Of a stretch of 64,000 nt of DNA, positions 45,557 through 55,111 are shown piece by piece. Position numbers and translations under genes: made by a program. The DNA is from Streptomyces aurantiacus JA 4570 (GTDB lineage: Bacteria > Actinomycetota > Actinomycetes > Streptomycetales > Streptomycetaceae): positions 23,466 through 87,465 of the forward strand of contig NZ_AOPZ01000050.1 in the NCBI RefSeq assembly GCF_000414115.1, written 5' to 3'. The notes beneath the pieces were generated by a model that ran no database searches, had not been told where the DNA came from, and worked only from the letters and a program-made list of their open reading frames with translations. The number at the start of each line of letters is the position of its first letter. Positions within the stretch are counted from its first letter, which is position 1.

Positions 45557-47176
45557 ATGACCACCCTGCAGAGCGGCCCCGCCTTCCCGGCTCTCGGCAC
45601 GCCCCCGGCCGCCGGCAGCGCCCCGAGCCGCGCCGAGACCCGGGAGCGTCTCTCCAAGGCGTCCTACGACCTCCTGGTGATCGGCGGCGGAATCCTGGGC
45701 ATCTCCACCGCCTGGCACGCCGCGCAGTCGGGTCTCAGGGTGGCCCTGGTGGACGCCGGCGACTTCGCCGGCGCCACCTCCTCCGCCTCCTCCAAGCTGC
45801 TCCACGGCGGTCTGCGCTACCTGCAGACCGGCGCGGTGAAGCTGGTCGCGGAGAACCACTTCGAGCGGCGTGCGGTGTCACGCCAGGTGGCACCGCACCT
45901 CGCCAACCCGCTCACCTTCTACCTGCCGGTCTACAAGGGCGGCCCGCACGGCGCCGCCAAGCTCGGCGCGGGCGTCTTCGCCTACTCGGCCCTGTCGGCC
46001 TTCGGCGACGGCGTCGGCCACCTGCTCTCCCCCGCCAAGGCGGCGCAGGACGTGCCGGAGCTGCGCACGGACAACCTGAAGGCCGTGGCCGTGTACGGCG
46101 ACGACCAGATGAACGACGCGCGCATGGCCCTGATGACGGTCCGCGCGGCCGCCGAGGCGGGCGCCGCCGTCCTCAACCACGCCGAGGTCACCGGCCTGCG
46201 CTTCACGAACGGCCGGGTCACCGGCGCCGACCTCAAGGACCGCGTGGACGGCGCCGAGTTCGGTGTGAACGCCCGCCTGGTCCTGAACGCGACCGGTCCC
46301 TGGGTCGACCACCTGCGCAAGATGGAGAACCCGGACGCGGCCCCCTCCATCCGCCTGTCCAAGGGCGCGCACCTGGTCCTCAAGCGCACCGCCCCCTGGA
46401 AGGCCGCGCTGGCCACGCCGATCGACAAGTACCGCATCACGTTCGCCCTGCCCTGGGAGGACATGCTGCTGCTCGGCACCACCGACGAGGAGTTCGAGGG
46501 CGACCCGGCCGACGTCCGCGTCACCGAGGCCGACACCGCGCAGATCCTGGACGAGGCCGCGTTCTCCATCCGCGACCAGCAGCTGTCCCGTGACCTGATC
46601 ACGTACTCCTTCGCGGGCCTGCGGGTGCTGCCGGGCGGTCCCGGCGACACGTCCAAGGCCAAGCGCGAGACGGTCGTCACCGAGGGCCGCGGCGGCATGC
46701 TGTCGGTCGCGGGCGGCAAGTGGACGACGTTCCGCCACATCGGCCGTACGGTCATGAAGAAGCTGGAGGCCCTCCCCGGTCACCCGCTCGGCGACGACTA
46801 CGAGCCGATCTCCGAGCTGCCGAAGAAGCTGCCGCTGCCCGGTATCGCCAACCCGCGCGCGGTCGCCCACCGGCTCCTGGTCGACGGTCCGGCGCCCGGC
46901 CCGCGCATGGCGCCCGACACCGCCCGCCACCTGGCCACGCACTACGGCTCCCTGTCCTTCGACATCGCCCGCCTGGCGAACGAGAACCCGGAGCTGGCCG
47001 AGCGCGTCCACCCCGACGCCCCGGAGATCTGGGCGCAGGTCGTCTACGCGCGCGACAACGAGTGGGCGGAGACGGCCGACGACGTGCTGCGCCGCCGTAC
47101 GACGCTGACGATCCGCGGCCTCGCCACGGACGAGATCCGCGGCAAGGTCGAGGACCTGCTGGGCAAGAAGAGCTGA
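45557..47176 (+). CDS. glpD: Glycerol-3-phosphate dehydrogenase (FAD, membrane-associated)
   Basis: A 539-residue flavoprotein oxidising glycerol 3-phosphate to dihydroxyacetone phosphate and passing electrons to quinone. The FAD Rossmann motif is DLLVIGGGILGISTAWHAAQSG, followed by SSASSKLLHGGLRYLQTGAVKLV and SVAGGKWTTFRHIGRTV. The C-terminal accessory domain is helical. ATG 45557 lies 38 bp after glpK with GAGGAG upstream. Last gene of the operon; a terminator follows. Confidence 0.96.
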   Translation: MTTLQSGPAFPALGTPPAAGSAPSRAETRERLSKASYDLLVIGGGILGISTAWHAAQSGLRVALVDAGDFAGATSSASSKLLHGGLRYLQTGAVKLVAENHFERRAVSRQVAPHLANPLTFYLPVYKGGPHGAAKLGAGVFAYSALSAFGDGVGHLLSPAKAAQDVPELRTDNLKAVAVYGDDQMNDARMALMTVRAAAEAGAAVLNHAEVTGLRFTNGRVTGADLKDRVDGAEFGVNARLVLNATGPWVDHLRKMENPDAAPSIRLSKGAHLVLKRTAPWKAALATPIDKYRITFALPWEDMLLLGTTDEEFEGDPADVRVTEADTAQILDEAAFSIRDQQLSRDLITYSFAGLRVLPGGPGDTSKAKRETVVTEGRGGMLSVAGGKWTTFRHIGRTVMKKLEALPGHPLGDDYEPISELPKKLPLPGIANPRAVAHRLLVDGPAPGPRMAPDTARHLATHYGSLSFDIARLANENPELAERVHPDAPEIWAQVVYARDNEWAETADDVLRRRTTLTIRGLATDEIRGKVEDLLGKKS

Positions 47177-47190
47177 GCCGTTAGCAGTTG

Positions 47191-47224
47191 GTAAGGGGCG
47201 GTCGCCATGGCGGCCGCCCCTTAC
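47191..47224 (+). terminator. Terminator of the glycerol operon
   Basis: GTAAGGGGCGG (47191-47201) pairs perfectly with CCGCCCCTTAC (47214-47224). It begins 14 bp past the glpD stop. Confidence 0.85.
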
Positions 47225-47315
47225 GCATGCCGGTCGAGCTACGATCCGCAGCGGCGTGGGGGGCCTCGCGGGGCGCTTCAGGCCCGCCCTGCCAAGCCCC
47301 GACCAGGAGCCCCGG

Positions 47316-48104
47316 ATGACGTCGACCGTCCAAGAGACCCTGCCGATCTCGGGCATCCCCCGTACCGGCCTCCCCGCCCACGCGATCGTCGTCGGCGACC
47401 CCGCGCGCGCCGCCGCCGTCGCCGGCCTCCTCGACGACGCCAAGGAGGTCTCGTACCACCGCGAGTACCGCACCTTCACCGGCACCTGGCAGGGCCTGCC
47501 CGTCGTCGTGTCGTCGCACGGCGTGGGCGCGCCCGGCGCGCTCTGCCTCTTCCAGGAGCTGGCCGAGGCAGGTGTGACACACTTCATCCGGCTCGGTACG
47601 GCGGGCGCGATCCGGCCCGGCGTCGGGGACGGCGATCTGGTCGTGGCGGACGCGGCGGTGCGCGACGACGGCGTGACCCAGCAGCTGATCCCGGCCGAGT
47701 ATCCGGCGTTCGCCGCGCCGGAGGCGGTGCTCGCCCTGCAGCGCGCGGCCCGCGCGGCGAAGGCCCCGTACCACCGCGGTGTGGTGTGGACCCGGGCCGC
47801 CTTCCGGCCCGGCTTCCTGCCGCTGCCCGCCGACGCCTACGAGCGGGCCGGGATCGCCGCCATCGAGATGGAGCTGTCGGCGCTGTACGTGTTCGCCTCG
47901 ACGCGCGGCCTGCTCGCGGGCGGCGCGCTCGTCGTCGACGGCGCCAACGCCGACGAACTGGTCGACGAGGAGGCCACCGGCGGCTACGACCCGCACCGCG
48001 CGGTGGTCGCCGACGGGGTCACCCGCGGGGCCCGGATAACCTTGGACGCACTGCGCCTGCTGGCCGCCGAGGACGCCGGGCTGCCCGCGCAGCGAACGCC
48101 GTAG
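47316..48104 (+). CDS. Nucleoside phosphorylase (PNP/UDP family 1)
   Basis: A 262-residue phosphorylase of the trimer/hexamer PNP/uridine phosphorylase family. Features are AIVVGDPARAAAVAGLLDD (phosphate loop), HGVGAPGALCLFQEL, FIRLGTAGAIRPGVGDGDLVVAD (the G-T-x-G motif) and the ribose/base site AAIEMELSALYVFA (E-M-E motif). It splits nucleosides to base and ribose 1-phosphate. Which nucleoside cannot be told; its partner below suggests purine or methylthioadenosine salvage. ATG 47316 follows AGGAGC. Confidence 0.88.
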   Translation: MTSTVQETLPISGIPRTGLPAHAIVVGDPARAAAVAGLLDDAKEVSYHREYRTFTGTWQGLPVVVSSHGVGAPGALCLFQELAEAGVTHFIRLGTAGAIRPGVGDGDLVVADAAVRDDGVTQQLIPAEYPAFAAPEAVLALQRAARAAKAPYHRGVVWTRAAFRPGFLPLPADAYERAGIAAIEMELSALYVFASTRGLLAGGALVVDGANADELVDEEATGGYDPHRAVVADGVTRGARITLDALRLLAAEDAGLPAQRTP

Positions 48105-48164
48105 TCGTCCCCCTCTGCACATGCCCCCGCACCCGCGCGGGCCCCTTCGTACGGAACGGAACGC

Positions 48165-49516
48165 ATGACTCCCATCGATCTCCTCGTCCATGGCGGCGAC
48201 GTCCTCACCGTCGACGCGTCCGGCACCGTCGTCCCCGACGGCGCGGTCGCGGTGCGCGCCGGTGAGATCGTCGAGGTCGGCCCCGCCGCGCGGCTGCGTG
48301 CCGCGTACACGGCGGCCGAGGAGATCGACGCGCGCGGCTGTCTGGTCCTGCCGGGCCTCATCAACACGCATACGCACCTGGCGATGACGCTGCTGCGCGG
48401 CGCCGCCGACGACCTGACCCTCCAGGGCTTCCTGGAGCGCGTCATCCCGCGCGAGGCCGAGCTGCTGTCGCCGGAGACGGTCGCGGCGGGCATCCGGGCG
48501 GCGATCGCGGAGTCGGTACGCGGCGGGGTGACGGCCGCACTCGACATGTACTGGTTCCACGAGGCGGCGGAGGAGGTGGCGCGCGAGGCCGGATGGCGGC
48601 TGCTGAGCGGGCCGACGTTCATGGACGTGCCGGGGCCGCCGGACGGCCGTCCGTACGCGGACCGGCTCGGCTGGGCGGAAACCCACCTGACCGCCCGCAC
48701 CCCGGCGCCGGGCACCCGGCCCGTGGTGTTCGCCCACTCCGCGTACACCCTGGCGCCCGAGCAGCTCACCGCGATCGCCGCGCTGGCCCGCGCGCACGGC
48801 GCCCTGCTGCACCTGCACGCCGCGGAGAACAGCACCGAGGTGGCCACCGTCACCGAACTGCACGGCATGCGACCCGTGGAGCTTCTGGACTCGCTCGGCG
48901 TGCTCGGCCCGGACACGCTGCTCGCGCACGCCGTCGACCTGACCGACACGGAGATCGCGGCGCTCGCCCGCACGGGGACGGCCGTCGCGCACTGCCCGGT
49001 GTCCAACCTGAAGCTGGGCTGCGGGATAGCGCGGGTGCCGGACCTGACCGCGGCGGGCGTCACCGTGGGCCTGGGCACGGACGGCGCGGTGAGCTCCAAC
49101 ACGCTCGACCTGTTCGGCGCGGTGCGGATGGCCGCGCTCGTGCACAAGGCGGGCGGCGACCCGACGGCGGTGGGTGCCGAACAGGCCGTACGGATGGCGA
49201 CCATCGACTCCGCGCGGGCCCTCGGGCTCGGCGAGCAGCTCGGTTCCCTGGAGCCGGGCAAGCGTGCCGACCTGGTCGTCGTCGACCTGGACGGCCCGCA
49301 TCTGGCGCCCCGGCACGATCCGTACTCGACGCTCGCGTACGCCGCCGGGGCCGCCGACGTGCGCGACACCGTCGTGGACGGCCGTGTCCTGATGCGCGAG
49401 CGGGCCCTGCTCACCGTCGACGAGCGCGCGGCCGTGCGCGGCCTGCGCGACGTGGTGTCCGCTCCGCTCCCCCTCCCTCGTACCACCACCGAGAACCTGA
49501 CCCGAAACGTCAGCAC

Positions 49517-49520
<4 letters not shown>
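48165..49520 (+). CDS. Amidohydrolase-family deaminase (MTA/SAH deaminase-like)
   Basis: A 451-residue metal-dependent hydrolase of the ATZ/TRZ, cytosine/guanine deaminase and MTA/SAH deaminase group. Zinc ligands are in NTHTHLAMTLLRGAADD, LHLHAAENSTEV, the His of AHCPVSNLKLGCGIA, and Asp in GLGTDGAVSSNTLD. The N-terminal and C-terminal beta pieces form the composite sandwich (GSLEPGKRADLVVVDLDG, VVDGRVLMRER). The ENSTEV and SNLKLGCGIA spacing resembles MTA/SAH deaminases. It begins 60 bp after the phosphorylase and overlaps the molybdoenzyme gene by ATGA (49517-49520). The exact purine substrate is inferred. Confidence 0.85.
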
Positions 49521-50126
<606 letters not shown>

Positions 50127-50134
<8 letters not shown>

Positions 50135-50897
50135 GACCACAGAGATGACCGAGACCGCGCAGAGGTCCTTCGTGCCGCCGACCGCCTTCGCCGTGCCCGG
50201 CCGCATCGCCGTGAGCAACCGCTCCGCCTCCGTGTGGCAGCCCGCCCTGATCACGGAGATCCGCCGCGAGACGCCCGCCGCGTCGACGTTCCGGCTCAAG
50301 GTGCCCGACTGGCAGGGCCATCTGCCGGGCCAGCACCTGATGCTGCGGCTCACGGCGCCGGACGGCTATGTCGCCCAGCGCCACTACTCGCTGGCGTCGG
50401 CACCCGACGACAGCGGCGAGATCGAGCTGACCCTCGACCACGCGCCGGGCGGCGAGGTGTCCGGGCATCTGCACACGGTGGCCCGGGTGGGCGACACCGT
50501 GGAGGTGCGCGGCCCGCTGTCCGGTTTCTTCGCCTGGCCCGGCGACCGGCCCGCGCTGCTGCTCGGCGCGGGCTCCGGCGTCGTACCGCTGATGTCGATG
50601 ATCCGTCACCACCGCCGCGCGGGCCTGACGGTGCCGCTGCGCCTGATCGTCTCCGCCCGCACCCGGGAGGACCTGATCTACGCGGACGAGTACGGCGACG
50701 AGACCACGGCCGTCCTCACCCGCGCCGAAGGCCGCCTGAACGCGGGGCACTTGGCGCCGAGTCTGGGCGACGGTCAGCCCGACGGCGGCTGGGAGGCGTA
50801 CATCTGCGGCTCCAACGGCTTCGCGGAGCACGCCTCGCGGCTCCTGGTGGACGGCGGGCAGCCGGTGGACCGGATCAGGATCGAGCGCTTCGGCTGA
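50127..50897 (+). CDS. Ferredoxin-NADP reductase-like FAD oxidoreductase
   Basis: A 256-residue flavoprotein. The FAD-binding barrel has QRHYSLASAPDD (R-x-Y-S), and the NAD(P) domain has LLLGAGSGVVPLMSMIRHH and YICGSNGFAEHAS near the C-terminus. No C-terminal [2Fe-2S] domain is fused. It overlaps the molybdenum oxidoreductase gene by 8 bp, so it probably delivers NAD(P)H electrons to it. Start GTG 50127. Confidence 0.9.
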
Positions 50898-50940
50898 ACC
50901 CCCTGCTCACGGGCGGCCCCAGGGGACATAATGAGCCGAT

Positions 50941-50993
50941 ACATCGGATGTCTATTCCGATGTCTCTGTCCGACGTCACTGTCCGACGTCTGT
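50941..50993. promoter_or_regulatory. Direct-repeat array upstream of the GntR-family gene
   Basis: Three consecutive ~13-bp units, TCCGATGTCTCTG (50956-50968), TCCGACGTCACTG (50969-50981) and TCCGACGTCTGT (50982-50993), follow a weaker copy TCGGATGTCTAT (50944-50955). ACATCGG (50941-50947) and CCGATGT (50957-50963) also form a perfect inverted repeat. It lies 50 bp before the GntR start. Confidence 0.6.
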
Positions 50994-51043
50994 TCCGCCA
51001 TTCCGCCGGTCCGTACCGGCCCGCACACTGAGGCGAGGTCCCC

Positions 51044-51715
51044 ATGGCTGTCACGGACGAGGCCATCGAAAAGATCAAGGGCATGATCGTCTCCGGCGCG
51101 CTGCGCCCCGGCGACCGGCTGCCCAAAGAGAGCGAGCTGGCCGCCGAGCTGGGGCTCTCCCGCAACTCGCTGCGCGAGGCGGTGCGGGCCCTTTCGCTGA
51201 TCCGCATCCTGGACGTGCGGCAGGGCGACGGGACGTACGTCACGAGTCTGGACCCCCAGCTCCTGCTGGAGGCGCTGAGCTTCGTCGTCGACTTCCACCG
51301 CGACGACACCGTCCTGGAGTTCCTCGCGGTGCGCCGGATCCTGGAGCCCGCCGCCACGGCGATGGCGAGCACCCGCATCACCGAGGCCGAACTGGACACG
51401 CTCACCGAGCAGTTGGACGCACTCGGCGCCGCGCCGAGCGTGGAGGAGCTGGTGGCCTGCGACCTGGAGTTCCACCGCGGGATCGTGCAGTCGTCCGGGA
51501 ACTCGGTGCTCTGCTCACTGCTCGACGGCCTGTCCGGACCGACCACGCGCGCCCGCATCTGGCGCGGCCTGACCCAGGAGGACGCCGTCAGCCGCACCCT
51601 GCACGAGCACCGGGCGATCCTGGCGGCGCTGCGCGACCGGGACGCGGAGGCGGCGCGGTCCTGGGCGACCGTGCACATCGCGAGCGTGGAGCAGTGGCTG
51701 CGCTCCACCCTGTGA
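51044..51715 (+). CDS. GntR/FadR-family transcriptional regulator
   Basis: A 223-residue regulator. The winged HTH is AIEKIKGMIVSGALRPGDRLPKESELAAELGLSRNSLREAVRALSLIRILDVRQGDGTYV in outline. The C-terminal FCD all-helical domain (EFLAVRRILEPAATAMA, DLEFHRGIVQSSGN, HRAILAALRDRDAEAARSW) contains the Asp/His residues that bind a metal in this family, and usually senses a small acid. It may control the upstream purine/molybdenum operon or itself through the repeat array upstream. ATG 51044. Confidence 0.92.
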   Translation: MAVTDEAIEKIKGMIVSGALRPGDRLPKESELAAELGLSRNSLREAVRALSLIRILDVRQGDGTYVTSLDPQLLLEALSFVVDFHRDDTVLEFLAVRRILEPAATAMASTRITEAELDTLTEQLDALGAAPSVEELVACDLEFHRGIVQSSGNSVLCSLLDGLSGPTTRARIWRGLTQEDAVSRTLHEHRAILAALRDRDAEAARSWATVHIASVEQWLRSTL

Positions 51716-51845
51716 ACCATGCGTGACGGGCAGTTGACCTGGGCAGTGATCCGGCACTCGGCGCCGCCGGGGGGCTGCGGAGGGCCCCGCGGGACGCCGT
51801 AAGGTTGGGGCGTACTTAGAGGAGAACGTCGGAAGGAGGCCCCGG

Positions 51846-52970
51846 GTGATCGAGCTCGAGGGGGTACCCGAGCTGATCGACCCGGTCATGGTGGCCGCGT
51901 TCGAGGGCTGGAACGACGCCGGCGACGCCGCCTCCACCGCGGTCGCGCATCTCGACAAGGAGTGGAAGGGCGAGGTCTTCGCGGCGCTGGACGCCGAGGA
52001 CTACTACGACTTCCAGGTCAACCGGCCCACGGTGTGGCTGGACGGCGGAGTCCGCAAGATCACCTGGCCGACGACCCGGCTCTCGGTGGTCCGCGTCGGC
52101 GGCGACAAGCCGCGCGATCTCGTCCTGGTGCGGGGCATAGAGCCGTCCATGCGCTGGCGTTCGTTCTGCAACGAGCTGCTCGGCTTCGCCCACGAGCTGG
52201 GCGTGGAGCTGGTCGTGATCATGGGGGCGCTGCTCGGCGACACCCCGCACACCCGTCCGGTCCCGGTCAGCGGCGTCACCTCGGATCCCGATCTGGCGCG
52301 CACCATGGATCTGGAGGAGACCAAGTACGAGGGCCCCACGGGCATCGTCGGCATCCTCCAGGAGGCGTGCACGCACGCGGGCGTCCCGGCGGTCAGCCTG
52401 TGGGCCGCCGTGCCGCACTACGTCTCGCAGCCGCCGAACCCGAAGGCGACGCTCGCGCTCCTCAACCGCCTGGAGGACCTGATCGACCTCAGGATCCCGC
52501 AGGGCGAACTGGCCGAGGACGCGCGCGCCTGGCAGCTCGGCGTCGACCAGCTCGCCGCCGAGGACAGCGAGGTCGCGGAGTACGTCCAGTCCCTGGAGGA
52601 GGCGCGGGACACCGCGGAGCTCCCCGAGGCGTCGGGCGAGGCCATCGCGCGCGAGTTCGAGAGGTACCTGCGGCGGCGCGACGGCGGCGGGCCCGGTCCT
52701 GTCGCCGGGACGGGGCAGATGGGCGGGCACGCCACGGACGGCGGCGACGGGGCGGCGTATCTGCGCGATACGCCGAGCGAGCGCACCCGGCCGCCGAAGC
52801 CGCAGCCCCAGCCGCGTCCGGAGGACGACACCAAGGACGCCAAGGACCACGAGGGCGGCCAGGGCGCTGGTGACTCCGGGTCGGGCCCGGAATCCGGCCC
52901 GGCCGGGGACGACGGGTCGGGCGACGCCAAGGGCGACGATTCCGGGCCGGGGGATTCCTCCGAGGACTGA
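51846..52970 (+). CDS. PAC2-family protein
   Basis: A 374-residue protein whose first ~280 residues match the PAC2 family, named for proteasome assembly chaperone 2. Motifs are MVAAFEGWNDAGDAASTAV, DYYDFQVNRPTVWLDGG, LVLVRGIEPSMRWRSFCNELL, VVIMGALLGDTPHTRPVPVSG and GPTGIVGILQEAC. The C-terminal ~100 residues are a disordered Pro/Gly/Asp-rich tail. Whether actinobacterial PAC2 proteins assist the proteasome is unsettled; here the gene is 24 kb from prcAB but in the same syntenic block. Start GTG 51846 with GGAGG. A strong terminator follows. Confidence 0.9.
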   Translation: MIELEGVPELIDPVMVAAFEGWNDAGDAASTAVAHLDKEWKGEVFAALDAEDYYDFQVNRPTVWLDGGVRKITWPTTRLSVVRVGGDKPRDLVLVRGIEPSMRWRSFCNELLGFAHELGVELVVIMGALLGDTPHTRPVPVSGVTSDPDLARTMDLEETKYEGPTGIVGILQEACTHAGVPAVSLWAAVPHYVSQPPNPKATLALLNRLEDLIDLRIPQGELAEDARAWQLGVDQLAAEDSEVAEYVQSLEEARDTAELPEASGEAIAREFERYLRRRDGGGPGPVAGTGQMGGHATDGGDGAAYLRDTPSERTRPPKPQPQPRPEDDTKDAKDHEGGQGAGDSGSGPESGPAGDDGSGDAKGDDSGPGDSSED

Positions 52971-52984
52971 GCGAAACCTGCACG

Positions 52985-53025
52985 ACGAGAAGGGGCGGCA
53001 CCGCGAAGGTGCCGCCCCTTCTCGT
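52985..53025 (+). terminator. Strong terminator after the PAC2 gene
   Basis: An 18-bp perfect stem: 52985-53002 (ACGAGAAGGGGCGGCACC) pairs with 53008-53025, loop GCGAA. It is 14 bp past the PAC2 stop codon. Confidence 0.9.
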
Positions 53026-53057
53026 TGCCCAGGGCTCAAGAGGCCACTGCCGCCACG

Positions 53058-53173
53058 TACACCTCGTACAACTCATACACCTCGTACGCATTTGGCTCGT
53101 ATGAGGCGTGACATGGACTTCTTGGTGAATTGCACACGGTTCCCAACTCAACTTCTTTTCAAACTCAGTTGGG
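53058..53173. promoter_or_regulatory. Putative regulatory region of the S8 peptidase gene
   Basis: TACACCTCGTAC occurs twice in the same orientation (53058-53069 and 53076-53087). Further down, CCCAACT (53142-53148) and AGTTGGG (53167-53173) form an inverted repeat around an unusually A/T-rich core. The 260 bp spacer between the PAC2 terminator and the peptidase start contains no credible gene. Confidence 0.5.
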
Positions 53174-53285
53174 CGAAAGGGGTCTGGACGGCCGGGCCCG
53201 GCGGTAGCAGGGTGTGCAGCGACCGGAAGGCAGGCGAGGCGCGGGGCTCAGGGAATCGTCAGGAATGGAAGGGAGCGGTGGAGCG

Positions 53286-55040
53286 ATGACCGACCAGGTG
53301 CAGCGGGGCAGCGACCCCGGAGGCAGCGGCCCCGGACCCGACGGGGCGGGGTTCACCTACCGGGCCGCCGAACAGGAACTGATCGTCGTCGCCCGGCCGG
53401 AGGCCCGGCTGCGCGCCCAGGAGCAGGGCGTCCGCTCGGCCTCGGGAGCCGACGTGTCGGCCCTGAACATGTTCCTCAGCGATGAACAGCTCGCCCTGGA
53501 GCCGCTGTTCGGCAGCGAGGACCGGCTCCGGGCCGCGGCGCCGGAGACGACGGACGACGTACCGGACCTGACGCTCTTCTACCGGGTGCGCGGCGGCCAG
53601 GACCGCGCCGAGGAACTGCGCGCGCGGATGGCGGCGCTGCCCGGCGTCGACACGGCGTACGTCAAGCCGGGCGCCGTGCCCGCCACGCTCGGCCCGGCCG
53701 GGCAGCAGGGCGGCGCGGGCGAGCCGGACGAGGCCCGCCGCCGCAAGGAGGGCATGCCCGCGACCCCCGACTTCAGCGGCCGCCAGGGCTACTTGGGCCC
53801 GGCCCCCGAGGGCGTCGACGCGTACTGGGCCTGGCAGCGGCTCGGCGGGGGCGGCGACGGCGTGACCGTCATCGACGTCGAGGGTGCCTGGCAGCTCAGC
53901 CACGAGGACCTGTCGGCGAAGCTCGCGGGCGTGGTCATCGGCACCCCCATCCAGGACCTGGCGTGGCGCAACCACGGCACCGCGGTGATCGGCGTCATCG
54001 GCGCCGACCGCGCCCACCCGGGGATCACCGGCATCGTGCCGGACGCCGTGACCGCGGCCGCGTCCTTCATGCCCGCCGGCACGGCCGCGACGATCCAGGC
54101 CGCGGCGGACCGGCTCGCGCCGGGCGACATCATCCTCATCGAACTGCACCGCCCGGGGCCGAAGTTCGAGTTCGAGGAGCGCGACGACCAGAAGGGGTAC
54201 ATCGCCCTGGAGTGGTGGCCGGACGACTTCGCCGCGGTCCGGTACGCGACGGCCAAGGGGATCATCGTCGTCGGCGCGGCGGGCAACGGCGCCGAGTCCC
54301 TGGACGACGCGGCGTACGAGCGCCGTCCCGACGAGTTCCCGTCCTGGTGGCGCAACCCCTTCAACCCGTCCAACCCGTCGTCCGACGCCGTCCTGGTCGG
54401 CGCGGGCGCGCCGCCGCCCGGCACGCACGGCCGCGACCACGGCCCGGACCGCTCGCGCCTGGCGTTCTCCAACTACGGCGCGCGGGTGGACGCGCAGGGC
54501 TGGGGCCGCGAGACCACGACGACCGGCGGCTTCTGGAACCAGCCGGGCGACCTGCAGGGCGGCGTGGACGAGATCGCCTGGTACACGGACACGTTCTCCG
54601 GCACCTCGTCGGCGTCCCCCATCGTCGTCGGGGCCGTCGCCGCCCTCCAGGGCATGCTCAAGGCCGCGGGCCAGCAGCCGATGACGTCGTCCCGCGCGCG
54701 GGCGGTGCTGCGGGCCACGGGGTCGCCGCAGCAGGACGGTCCTGGCCGCCCGGCGTCCCAGCGGATCGGCCACCGCCCCGACATCAAGGCGGCGGTCACC
54801 AAGCTGCTTCCGGCGGCGGTGGGCTCGGGCCGCGCCGAGCGCTACTGGGACGAGCTGATTCCGTATCCGCCCGAACTCCCGCCGCGGCTGCGGCTCTTCG
54901 TGGCCGGGCAGTGGCGGAACCTGAACAACCCATCCCCCGAGACCCGCCAGGCGGTGCACTCCGCCTTCGCCGGCGGCTCACCGGACGTGCGTGTCTGGTT
55001 CTCGGACGACGAGGTCGTGGGCCTGGTCGTCACGGGCTGA
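53286..55040 (+). CDS. S8-family serine peptidase without signal peptide, with C-terminal domain shared with the next gene
   Basis: A 584-residue subtilisin-fold protease. The triad reads Asp197 (VTVIDVEGAW), His230 (NHGTAVIGVIGA) and Ser441 (SGTSSASPIVVGAVAAL), with oxyanion Asn334 (GAAGNG). The ~190 residues before the core include a region (LTLFYRV...ALPGVDTAYVKPGA) that resembles an I9-like or inhibitor-type prodomain. No signal sequence or membrane helix is present, so it should be cytoplasmic or exported non-classically. The last ~66 residues (YWDELIP...RLRLFVAGQWRNLNNPSPETR...) are clearly similar to the C-terminus of the Gln-rich protein encoded 71 bp downstream. ATG 53286, GGAG upstream. 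Substrate unknown. Confidence 0.88.
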   Translation: MTDQVQRGSDPGGSGPGPDGAGFTYRAAEQELIVVARPEARLRAQEQGVRSASGADVSALNMFLSDEQLALEPLFGSEDRLRAAAPETTDDVPDLTLFYRVRGGQDRAEELRARMAALPGVDTAYVKPGAVPATLGPAGQQGGAGEPDEARRRKEGMPATPDFSGRQGYLGPAPEGVDAYWAWQRLGGGGDGVTVIDVEGAWQLSHEDLSAKLAGVVIGTPIQDLAWRNHGTAVIGVIGADRAHPGITGIVPDAVTAAASFMPAGTAATIQAAADRLAPGDIILIELHRPGPKFEFEERDDQKGYIALEWWPDDFAAVRYATAKGIIVVGAAGNGAESLDDAAYERRPDEFPSWWRNPFNPSNPSSDAVLVGAGAPPPGTHGRDHGPDRSRLAFSNYGARVDAQGWGRETTTTGGFWNQPGDLQGGVDEIAWYTDTFSGTSSASPIVVGAVAALQGMLKAAGQQPMTSSRARAVLRATGSPQQDGPGRPASQRIGHRPDIKAAVTKLLPAAVGSGRAERYWDELIPYPPELPPRLRLFVAGQWRNLNNPSPETRQAVHSAFAGGSPDVRVWFSDDEVVGLVVTG

Positions 55041-55111
55041 ACCACGGCGCGCGACGAAACGCACCACGCACCACATCAACGGACCGACCATTGACGGAAG
55101 GTGGCACCCGC

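Noticed and set aside
53286..53400. Signal peptide on the S8 peptidase
   Set aside because: The N-terminus is polar (MTDQVQRGSD...) with no hydrophobic stretch or twin arginine, so classical secretion is not supported.
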